Both the position numbers and the translations under genes were made by a program. 64,000 nt of DNA from Tanytarsus gracilentus (lineage: Eukaryota; Arthropoda; Insecta; Diptera; Chironomidae), in contig JAXRKN010000044.1 in NCBI GenBank assembly GCA_038502055.1, positions 1,770,001 to 1,834,000 on the forward strand. The letters are read 5' to 3'. Positions 1-11,900 of this stretch are shown here, in pieces; positions within the stretch are counted from its first letter, which is position 1; each line of letters starts with the position of its first letter. The notes under the pieces were generated by a model, which saw only the letters and a list, made by a program, of their open reading frames with translations, was not told where the DNA came from and did no database searches.

Positions 1-57
1 AACCTTTAGAGTTCGACACAAAATTTCACAAATTATTTTGTTTAGAGAAATTTTCAG

Positions 58-123
58 CTTAAACCACAAAACCAAAGGGAAAAAGATATTCGTCGATTGC
101 TTGAGGACACATTCGGTAGTGGG
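58..123 (+). CDS. nompC: possible upstream nompC coding exon (partial gene)
   Basis: A 66-nt open segment follows a good acceptor (ttttcag) and ends at a weak donor (gtaaaat). Only one of its three forward frames is open, encoding 22 residues that end FGSG. Joined in phase 0 to the next certain nompC exon at 2919, it gives FGSG/SRAQTAAH, which resembles the PFSTGG/SRSQTAVH junction I recall from Drosophila NompC. The rest of the segment matches poorly, and a real upstream exon should carry more of an ankyrin repeat. The 2.8-kb intron this implies would be the second longest of the gene. It could be a chance open stretch; confidence is low to moderate. Confidence 0.35.
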
Positions 124-2918
124 GTAAAATATCAAAACCGACTATTTAAATTTTCTTAATGTTTAATTTCTTTTTAATGTTCATTTTTCCCCTAAAATAA
201 CATTTGAACATGAAATCACATTGTAAAAACAAAAATGTGAAAAATTTCTAATCTTTAAAAAAATTAAATGTAAATCCTAAATTTTATGAATGACAAAAAA
301 TTGTCCCTAAAAATAAAACTGAAATTTCAAACTTCAGCTAATTTGCCTTAATTTGTACAAAATCAAAATTCCAATAAATTCTTCAAATACTTTTTATGTC
401 AAACATTACCTAAATAATTCTGGTAATTCACAAATTTTGTTAATAATTCTCCTTTAATTGTATTCAAATTAAATTTACCCTTTTTAACCATTGTTAGTTA
501 ATTTAAATAAATTCTGATAGTAAAATTCTTCAAATAGAAAATTATCATGCTAAAGGGAAATTTTCATAAATCTTTGATTAATTTTCCTTCGAATAAATTA
601 TCGACAGCTAATTTTATTAAAAGTCCTAAACATTGAAATCATCCAGGAAAAAAATTTCCCGCTGATTTTCCCCAAAACATAAAAAAACAATGCACAAAGT
701 AGCGAGAATTTAGTGTGCCTTAGTAACACCCTTTGTTATTTCTTTTAAAATTCCTCACTAAGCACACAAACAAAACTCATTCATAAGACTGGAACTAATT
801 TCAAAATCAGAATGAATAAAATACAGGAATTCGTAATGGAATCTTCCCATTCGTACATTGATTTATGGAGTCATGCATGGGAATGTGTTGATTGCAAAAT
901 AAAAAGTTTATTAGAGGAATTTACCATCGTGACATAGAAATGAAAAACTTTAAGCTTCACACCAGGAATTTTCTTTATTTCTGTGACCTAAATTTGATGT
1001 AAAAAATTGCATTTTTGTAAATTTTTAATTGCTTTGATTTCAAATAATTTTGGTAAGAATTTAAGATTAGTTAAGACCTCATTCGCATGCATGCGGAAAC
1101 ATGCGAATTTTTTTTGCATAATTTAAAAAACTTCATCACTAGTGAAGAAATAAAAAGTAATCACAAAAACTGCACTCAACTTTACTTAATTCCTTTCTCA
1201 CACGCAACATGCACCTCTTGGTAGTTAAACACAAAAGTGTAAAAAATCGTGGTAATTAGCAATTTTCAATTAAGACATAATTGATAAAGTCTTCAAGCAA
1301 CAATGTCGAATGCGCTTCCTTCAATGAAAGTCATGGAAATTTTTCTCTCACACTCGTTCGTGCCAATTGTCTCTAACTTTCATGTTCAATTTCAATTCAA
1401 ATCCATTTCAACCTTCTTCGAGTGTTTCTGCCTGACATCAACTTAGTGGAAAACTAACTTTAAACAAGTGTCGATAATGCCAGATGAATGGCGCGGCACA
1501 CGATCGCACACATGAGTTATAAGTAAATTTTTTTCGATGCAAAATTTCATTCTCTCGGTTTTATCGTGTTAGAGAGTCGATTTTTGTGAGCAGCTCATTT
1601 CGGGCATAAAAAATATCATTTTTTTGGGTGTGCGATTGTGTTGAATAAGTAGGTAAAAATAAAAATATATAAATCATAAAAGAAAGAATGCATAAATAGT
1701 ACAGTGGAGTGTCTCGATGTGTGAAAATTTACGAATAAAAATTTTTTATGTAACAAAATTTAGAAATTTGATTTTTAATAAAAAAATTATATTTTTGAAA
1801 ATTTTGACACTTTCACTGTACTTCAATCTTTTTTATATCATTTTTTATGCCTTTTTCTGTATGCATCCTGTCTATCCAGTCTGCGCGTCGAATCAGACAC
1901 AATGAGAGAAAATTTTTCTTTTTTAAAAAATATTTAACATAATTTTTCCACCAATAATAACAAGCATTTATTAGTTTTTCATGGATTTAAATCGTACATG
2001 TGTGAAATTGATGGCACAATTCTTCTCCCCCTCGCAAAAAAAATAATGCTGAATAAGTGTGCAAATAAAAAGAATTTTTTCACACCAAACAAAATATTTT
2101 TTGAGTCAGTTCAGTTACAATTAAATGCTCAAAGCGATCGAATCTGCTCGTGTGAAAATTATTTATTATTTTATTGCTTTAAACTTTGGTCGTTCATTTT
2201 CTCATGTACTGGTATTCACTTAGGACACAATTAGGTTCTAAAGAAGGAATAAATAAAGACTTACTAGGCTCTAATTATGCGGTGAGAACTGTTAAAGTGG
2301 AAAAAATCGCACTAGACATAAAAAATTAACATGAAAAATTTTAATCACTTTATTTTGCACTCACTCGAGATTAGAGCACAGCAAATTTCATAGATGTGGA
2401 AAAATTAATTAGAATAGATGACAAAAATAGGTAAATTTACATTTGTAGATAAATTAAAGTGAAAAAGTTTGTTGGAAAATTATTTAGTGAGAAAATCAGA
2501 CGAGATTAGGAAAGGTAGTAAAAGAATTAGATAAAAGGGGTGGAAACTAGTTTTTTAAAAATCTAGTGAATTATAAATTATCAAAAATTTATTTTAATTT
2601 GATTTTTAAATAAAAGATTTAATTTAATTTTTACAACTAGTTTCACACCCTTCATTTAGAAAGTTAAAACTTAGGAAAAAAATCATTTTAATCAGAGAAA
2701 AAATCAGTGTTAATTATAGCAGATGCAGAAATAGAAAGGTCACAGGTTAAAGTCTCGACAGATTTTCCAATAAAATATTTTCTTCTTCTTTTCTCTCCCT
2801 TGATTGTGTACAGGAAGCGTCGTCGATCTATTCGACCTCATAGTTGTTTAAATGACGTTCAAAAAGTTAAATATTTTATGAAATTTATTTAAAATACTTT
2901 TAAAATTCTCCCTTTTAG
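124..2918 (+). other. nompC intronic or upstream sequence
   Basis: AT-rich non-coding DNA with no convincing coding segment; the short open frames at 1717-1905 and 1998-2234 have no family resemblance. It contains one copy of the dispersed TTCGCATGCATGCGG motif (1082-1108) and one short hairpin element (2534-2653). Confidence 0.6.
2534..2653. repeat. short hairpin element, GGGGTGGAAACT family
   Basis: The left end reads aaaaggggtggaaactagtt and the right end aactagtttcacacccttc, an imperfect inverted repeat about 20 nt long around about 80 nt of AT-rich sequence. The same arrangement recurs at least nine more times in the window. Confidence 0.5.
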
Positions 2919-5900
2919 TCACGAGCACAGACAGCCGCACATCTCGTTGCGAGTCGGCAAACTGGAACTGCCACTAGTATACTTAAAACTATTCTGGCCA
3001 CTGCTGGAAAGGAAATTCGACTGAGAGCTGATAATGTGAGTAGATTTAATGATTTTCTCAGTTAAAATTCAATAATTAAAATTTCAAGAAAATAATAAAA
3101 ATATTTAGTGCCAAATTTCCACCCCCTGCATACAAAGACAATCAATTTAAATATCATAATCGACATTACATGAGGAGGAGTTCATGACTAAAAGCCTTTT
3201 GTTATGTAAACATCAATAAAGTGCACAACGATTGACTCAAAGAACGATGACGACAAAAGAAAGAAATTAAAGATATTAAAACATGATGAATGAATGCAAA
3301 GTGAGAAGAGTATTTTGAGAAATTGTCGAAATAGTTACGAAATGGTACCGAAAAAAAAAATTATGACAATCGAAAATTTTTAGGCTCTTCCTGAGGGATT
3401 TTACTTCGACAATTTTAGTGACAAAGTGAATATGAAAAAAATATATGATTTATGAGGTGATAAAATTTGCATTGATGATTTTCATAAAAATGTGTGAGGA
3501 ATATAAAAAAATTTACGTAACTTTCGTTCATCCCTTCTCCCGTTAGTATTAAAATCGGGACTCAAGCTCGACAACATTTCATTCCCTAAAAGCATGTTAG
3601 ATCGATATTCTCGATAGTCTGCCTTCAAATGCCATAAATTTGCTTTCGACTGATTTTTTTTCTGTTGCGATATTTCTTAAAGAACTTTTTCGAGAGAGAA
3701 AATTAAATTTAATTGCAATTTGATAGCAAGTTATTTTATGAATGAATGCACTCGATGATGTTGTTGGGAATTATTTATGGGGTGAATATATGAGTTGTGA
3801 CGCGTGATCGAGAGAAATGTGAGAACATTAAACTTGTGTATGCTGAAAATATAAAATAGATATGATAATTTTGTTGGATAAAGTTGTTGGAGAATTTGCA
3901 TATTTTTATTTATTTGTTTAACAGGGTTTGGGTGAGTGAAAATAACTTGAAAGTGTTGGCGATATTAAAAAGTTCAATTTATATTCGTCCTTAACGTCAA
4001 TTTTAAGCAACTTTCCAACATCATTTCAGTCAAGTACTCACTCAAAGTTTGAGTCTCAAACTGAATGACATAAATCAAATATCATTAAAATAGAGCGCGC
4101 TAAAATTGATTTCTTTAAATTTATTTGATTTAAATTTCCTCCTCAAAAAAAGTTTGAATTCCTTCAGTTGAAATTCAGATCAGTGAAAAATTCACAAAGC
4201 ATTGAAAAGCTTTTATGAAAGTCAAAATCATAAACACATGCATACAAAAAATATCAACTATGGTTTTATCGATAGCTACTTAACAATCCAATCTAAATTG
4301 AATATCAAAATAATGAAAAGTGTGTCAGTAGTAGATGTTGAAGTTATGTGGAAAATTTTTAAGGGAAAAGAGAATTAAAAAATTGAGAAAATTTAAATTC
4401 TACAATTTAAAAAAGAAAAAAATTGAAAAAATGCAAAAGTTCAAAAAATTTATTTGTTAAATTTTGAACATTATTTTTTAAAGTTCTGTTCAGTAATTTT
4501 TCAAGTTTTTGATTTTGTTTTTATTTTATGTCGAATCAATCCATAAAAAACTTTTTCACTAAATCTAAAATTTTTTTCAACTCTTCTTCAAGTTCATTGC
4601 TCGAAAAAGCTTCTTATTTCAACTTCCGCCTCATCACGTGTTTTCCGTCCAAGAAGTTCAATGAAAAAAAAACTTTTACTCATCTCTTTCGAAGTCACTC
4701 GTCCTCGACCTCAAAAGCATGCACGTGAGTGAGCTTTTTTCGAAAATAATAAAATCACAAAAATTTCTTTTCTCATCGATGATTCAATGTCTGCCTTGCG
4801 TGCAATTGAAATGTTTTCCGGGGAAGAAATTAGAATTGTTTAATCATAAATAACATTTTTTGTCTCTTGAACTTTTGTGGGGAAGTAGACAAGGAAATTG
4901 GCTTGGTTTCTTAAAGGAATTCATTTTATTTTAATGACAAAAGGGTTTCGTCTATTTTTGGAGTTTTTATTGGCATTTTATCATGTTTTCATCAGCGAGG
5001 AAAAATTATGAGAGAAAAAGTTTTAAGCGCGATTTTCACGGAAGTTCTTTGGATAAATTTTGGGAGTTTAAAATGCATTTTCGGATAGTTTAAATATATT
5101 AGAAATTTTAGCGTTAGTTTAAATTTCAAAATTAATCTGAATTTTTAAATTTTTTAATTAGTTTTACTTTCACTTTTATGACGTTAATTTTTTTTTATTT
5201 TTTTATCTATTTTTCATAAAAAATTAAAGTTTAATAATTTTTGAACCCTTTTCAATTTTCTATTCCAATCATGTCGAATTGCTCAAATACCGATGCAGAA
5301 AAACTACAAATAAGTTTACAAAATAAAATAAAGCATTCGAAAGCGAGAATGGTTGAAAATGTTAGCAACAACTTTTCAAAATAAATAAATTGAAAGGAGA
5401 CGCAAACACAACAACAATCGTAAAATAAAAGAATTTCATCGAAATATAGTTTTTGGGGGTGCTATGTGGTTGGCGGTTGGCGTGGAAAATTGAAAATATA
5501 AAAATATTGTATGAGGCGGTTCAAGGGATGGACACTCGATTTTTAATATTTTATTATCAAAAAAAATATTTAAATTTTTTTAAACTTTTAAATTCAAAGA
5601 AAATTTAAAAATTTAAACTTGACCCTCAACCGTCTTTCCCTTGCACCAATCAAAAAATTCCTCAATTTTATTTTGTACCTCACCAAATCATTTTCTTACT
5701 GTCTGTCTCGTGATTTCTTCCTTTTACATATCGTTTACATATTTTATATTTATATTCACCATTGAATTGCCCAAAAAAACTCACAGCGAATATAAAATGT
5801 CGATTCACGTCGATGGAATGCTCATCGGTGGTTGTGAGCACAAAATTCAGTTCTAAAATGGCATTTGAAAAGATAAGAAGTGAAATTCTTCGTCACATAA

Positions 5901-8900
5901 GAAAATGAAGAAAAATGAGTTCAAATCGCGACAAGTTAATGGAACAAAAGAGCTTTTGAGTGACTCCTCCACATCGACAAATGTCTCGACGACAAAGCAG
6001 CAAAAGCAAAAGGAAGCGATGCAGAAACTCGGCACTATTTTTAAAAAGAAAACCGAGCAGCGTCGTCAACCAGACACATGGCAGTCACTAATTCAAAATC
6101 TTCTTCATTCACAGCGCGGCAAGTTACCGCTTCTGCTAGCCGTGGAGGCGGGAAATCAATCTATGGTGAGGGAATTGCTCTCCTCACAAACACAGGAGCA
6201 ACTCAAGGTGAGTGTTCAATTTTATATATGGTCACCTGTTGACTGACTCCCAAGGGTGTTTATGAAATTACAAAAAAAGAGTGAAAACTTTGAAATTCGC
6301 TGAATTTTCACTCGCTTTCATTTTGTACGTGTAAGGATGACTTTCATGTCAAGTCAACACTGTTATTATTCGGTTCAATATTTCCTTCGAGTTACATTAG
6401 AAGACATGAAAGAAAAATTTGAAGAATAGCTTGCAAAAAATGTGTGAATTAGTAGAATTAATTTTTTATAAAGAGTTTGAGATTTAATTTTACAAGCGAA
6501 TTTAAATTTTTAACTCCTAGCTTTGTAGTTTTGGAAAAGGAAATTAAAACGAACCTGGTAAATCCAGTGTGCTACCTATTGGTCATCAATTAATTAAGCG
6601 AATTTAAAATTTTAACTGTAATAACTTTCTGTAATTCTGAAAGTTAAAATATTTCAAGACATTTTTTTCAAAATCTCCCTCAATTTTATTTTTGATATAT
6701 TCATGAGAGCTTCACACACGAACATTTTTTTTCGCGCCACATGTGCGAGTGTGCTAAATTTCCATTTTTCTGCATAAAGGTGGAAAGTGTACACGCACAT
6801 TGACTATGTTTTGAACACACATGAAGCGCCTTCACATAATGAAGTAGGCACACACAAAAAAGAGGCAGCAAAAAGTGAAATGGGGGCAAATCAATCACGT
6901 TTTTATGGCAGGACAATAAATAAATATGCCATTCTAAAAGAGAATATTATCGTGCTTTTCCTTTGATAGTTTTTTCTTTACTCTGTCTGTGTCTGTGTAT
7001 GGCAACACACACGAGGAGGCGAAATTATTTCCGCTTTTGTTCGTTCACTATCGGGATGTGAAGATTTTCTAAGAAAAAAACTAGGGTATGCGACTATGTT
7101 AGAAATTTTAAGGTTTTCTTAGATTTTTTAATAGATTTAAAAATTTTCTAAGAGTAAAAATATTATAGAAAAAATTTAAACGTTTCTCTTTGGAACGAAA
7201 AAAATTACAGACAGACTGGAATTGAACCAAGCACCTTCTCACAAGAAATAGAAAAGATTCAAAAGATCTTCAAAAATTATCTTAAAAATTTCTTCAATAT
7301 AAACCAGACCAACTAAAGCTTTGATTATTATTTAAAAATCAGTTTTGAAATCATCAAATTCTTTCTTTTAAATCAACCCTCAACCCCTTTTCCTCCACCC
7401 CACTAAAAGTCGTGAAAAAGTTATTACGTTAAATGAGTAGCAATAAATTTGCCGACTCTCTTCATTGAAAAACAAAATTTTTTTTTTGTTGTAAACACAC
7501 AAGCATAGATAGACGAACTGTAGTCGTTGACAGGAACTTCAATGAGTGGACTTTCGACGAACCCTCGGGATGTTCATAATGAAAAAACGCTCTTTTAAGT
7601 TTCGCATAATAAATCGTGGAGGAAATTGGCCTTTCGGACATTAAGTTGCATTGATTGATTAGCTAAAGCGTTTTGTAGTGCTGCTACGGTCAGTGCGAGT
7701 CAGTCGACTTTTGATCGTCATAGGGTGTGCATTGTGCTTGAAGAAATGAGAAAGAATTGGGGAATTTTTCTCGATTGGCCGGATGTAAAAATTCTAATTA
7801 TAAATTTGACCTAATTTTAATTTATTTAATTTAGGCTACGACGACGACCGGTGATACAGCGCTTCATCTGGCAGCGAGACGTCATGACACGGACATGGTG
7901 AGAATTTTAGTGGATTATGGTGCAAATGCTGACACGCAAAACGGAGAAGGACAGACTGCCCTGCACATTGCTGCAGCCGAGGGCGATGAAGCTCTCGTTA
8001 AGTACTTTTATGGCGTTCGAGCGTCACCTCACATAGCGGACAATCAAGGTTGAAAATTTTATGATTATGTAATTACTAAAATGACACAATTTAAACATTC
8101 CAGATCGAACTCCAATGCACTTGGCAGCTGAAAATGGACACGCTTCGATTATTGAGATTCTTTGTGATAAATTTAAGGCGAGTATTTATGAGAGAACGAA
8201 AGATGGAAGCACTCTGATGCATATCGCGTCGTTAAATGGACATGCGGAGTGTGCTACGATGCTGTTCAAAAAAGGCGTCTTCCTTCACATGCCAAACAAA
8301 GCTGGTGCTAGAAGTATTCACACTGCCGCACGAAAAGGCCACGTGGGCATCATCAATACACTGCTGCAGAAGGGCGAGCATGTCGATGTGACCACAAATG
8401 TGAGTTAAATAACATTTTTAGAGCTTATATAACTTTTTTATTTCAGGACAACTACACAGCGCTGCATATAGCGGTCGAATCAGCCAAACCAGCCGTTGTC
8501 GAAACGCTTCTCGGTTTCGGTGCGGATCTTCATATACAGGGCGGAGCTCTCAAAGAAACACCACTTCATCTTGGTTCACGTGTGCCGGACGGTGATCGAT
8601 GTGTCCTCATGTTACTCAAGTCCGGTGCAAATCCAAATATTACAACTGAAAATGGCGAGTCGCCAGTTCATGTAGCTGCAAGATATGGAAATGTAACGAC
8701 GCTTGATTTATTGCTCGATGATCAGGGTGATCCGTTGATGAAGTCACATGTGAGTTGAAAAATTTTTAAATCTTCAAAAATAACTTTTTGATATTTTTAG
8801 AATGGTGAAACGCCTCTTCATCTCGCTGCCCGACAGTGCCATCCCGAAATTGTAAGTCATCTGCTGAAATTCGTTAAAGTACGACATGCTCCCGATACTT

Positions 8901-11900
8901 TGATAAATTACATCAATACCTCGAATAATGATGGTGAAACTGCCCTCCACAAAGGATGTCAAATAGTTAAAGATGAAGTAACAGTGCCAGACTCGGATAA
9001 GGAGATTGTTAAGCTACTTTTAGAGAATGGTGCTGATGTTGGTGTTCAGACAAAATCAACAAGTGAAACGTGCTTTCATTATTGTGCGAAGGGTGGCAAT
9101 AATGATGTGCTCATACAGATGTTGAGTCATATGACGGTGACAGACACTCAAAAAGCAATCAATCGACAATCCTCAATTGGATGGACGCCACTGCTTATTG
9201 CGTGTCACAAAGGTCACATGGAATTCGTCACAACTTTATTAGCAAATCATGCAAGGGTGGATGTGTTTGATGCCGAAGGTCGATCAGCACTTCATCTCGC
9301 ATCCGAACGAGGATATATTCAAGTTTGTGATGCTCTCCTCAACAACAAAGCTTTCATTAACTCAAAATCTCGAGTCGGTCGAACGGCATTGCATTTGGCG
9401 GCTATGAATGGATATTCGAATCTCGTTAAATTTCTCATTCGAGATCATCACGCTGTGATTGACATTCTAACCCTTCGAAAGCAAACTCCCCTTCATTTAG
9501 CGGCCGGCAATGGTCAGCTAGAAGTTTGTAAATTATTACTTGAACTCGGTGCCAGCATTGATGCAACAGATGACCTCGGTCAGAAGCCCATTCATGTCGC
9601 TGCACAAAACAATTTTTCCGAGGTTGCCAAATTATTTCTCGAACAACATCCGCAGCTTGTAACATCGACGAGTAAGGATGGAAATACATGCGCTCACATA
9701 GCAGCCATGCAAGGATCAGTTAAAGTGATTGAAGAGCTGATGAAATTTGATCGATCTGGTGTGATTAATGTGAGAAATAAATTCACTGATTCAACTCCGC
9801 TTCAATTGGCCGCTGAAGGTGGTCATGCGGAAGTGGTGAAAGCATTAGTTCGTGCCGGTGCATCGACAACGGATGAAAACAAAGCTGGTTTTACGGCAGT
9901 TCATTTGGCAGCTAAAAATGGACATGGTCAAGTGTTGGAAGTGATGAGAACTTCCGGTTCACTTAGAGCGACAAGTAAAAAATTGGGATTGACACCACTT
10001 CACATTGCTGCATACTATGGACAAGCTGATACTGTTCGAGAACTGCTCGTTTCAGTGCCAGCTACTGTCAAATCAGAAGCTCCAAGTGGAACATCTTTAG
10101 TGCCCGAGTTAGGTAATGAATCGGGCATGACACCACTTCATCTTGCGTCGTATTCTGGCAATGAAAATGTTGTGCGATTGCTTCTCAACTCCGCTGGTGT
10201 TCAAGTCGATGCTGGAACTACTGAAAATGTGAGATGAAAATTGTATTTAAAATGAAAGATATTAAAATATTATTTTAGGGTTATAATCCACTTCAACTTG
10301 CATGTCTCGGTGGCCACGTTTCAATTCTCGGACTTCTCCTCAGCAGATCGGCTGAACTTCTTCATAGCACAGATCGACATGGCAAGAGTGGTCTTCACAT
10401 TGCCGCAATGCACGGTCACTATCAAATGGTTGAAGTTTTACTCGGTCAAGGAGCTGACATTAATGCAACCGACAAAAACGGTTGGACGGGACTTCATTGT
10501 GCAGCAAAGGCGGGTTTTCTTGATGTGGTGAAACTTCTTGTGGAATCTGGCGCTACACCAAGGAGTGAAACTAATTACGGTTGCGCTCCGATTTGGTTTG
10601 CAGCGTCGGAAGGACACAATGATGTTCTCAAATATCTGATGCATCGAGAGCACGATACGTATGCACTAATGGAGGACAAGAGATTCGTTTATAATCTTAT
10701 GGTGGTGTCAAAAAATCACAATAATCGACCGATTGAAGAGTTCATTCTTGTCTCGCCGGCACCAGTTGATTCTGCCGCCAAACTATCAAATATCTTCAAC
10801 ATCATGTCGACGAAAGAGAAAGAGCGTGCAAAGGATTTAATTGCAGCTGGAAAACAATGTGAAACTATGGCAACGGAATTGCTCGCACTTGCTGCCGGCT
10901 CTGACTCAGCCGGTAAAATTCTCACTGCCATTGATAGACGAAATGTTGAATTTTTAGACGTCCTAATTGAAAATGAACAGAAAGAGGTCATTGCGCATAC
11001 TGTCGTGCAACGATATCTACAGGTAAAAGGCATTAGGTAAATCTCTCAGTAGATTTGACCGAATTTTATTATTAATAGGAATTAAATCTAAGGGTGCGCG
11101 TCACGAGTATTACGTAATATTGTGCACAATATTGTGCGTAATTGTGCGTAATTTTTATGCGTAATTACGCACAATATTATGCACAATTACGCACAATAAC
11201 ATGCACAATATTATTACGCACAGTATTATGCACATTAATTACGCATATTTATTACGCGTAAAAATAAAATGCACAATATTGTGCGTAATAAATATGCGTA
11301 ATATTGTGCACAATAAATACGCATATTTATTACGCACAATTAATATGCACAATATTATGCGTCAAAAAAATTACGCACAATAAATATGCGTAATATTATG
11401 CGCAATTATTGTGCGTAATATTGTGCGTAATAATATTGTGCATGTTATTGTGCGTAATTGTGCATAATATTGTGCGTAATTACGCATAAAAATTACGCAC
11501 AATTGCGCACAATATTGTGCACAATATTACGTAATACTCGTGACGCGGATTCAAATCTAATGTTTTAAATAATTGTTCTAGGAACTTTGGCGAGGATCTT
11601 TAAATTGGACGGCGTGGAAGATCATGCTGCTCTTTTTTGGTTTCATCGTTTGTCCGCCTGTTTGGATAATTTTCACACTGCCATTAGGTCATAAATATAA
11701 CAAAGTTCCGATTATAAAGTTTATGTCATATCTCACGTCACACATTTATCTAATGATGCATTTAATGATTGTTGGAATTTCACCGCCGTATCCGGTTGTT
11801 AGAGAGAGTCTTTTACCTTACTGGTATGAGTGGGGACTGCTGGTATGGTTGAGTGGTCTCTTACTCTTCGAGTTGACAAATCCCAGCGACAAATCTGGAC

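Larger units (their letters stand above)
3036..6114 (+). other. nompC intron hosting an alternative first exon
   Basis: A 3.1-kb intron between two ankyrin exons. Its last few hundred bases (about 5785-6114) are visibly richer in G and C than the rest and hold the candidate alternative first exon, TATA box and small upstream ORF listed separately. I see no gene in 3036-5780. Confidence 0.6.

Noticed and set aside
11094..11550. Decamer repeats considered as a CRISPR-like or satellite array
   Set aside because: The organism is an animal, there are no unique spacers, and the two halves are mirror-complementary, which fits a foldback element with a target duplication.
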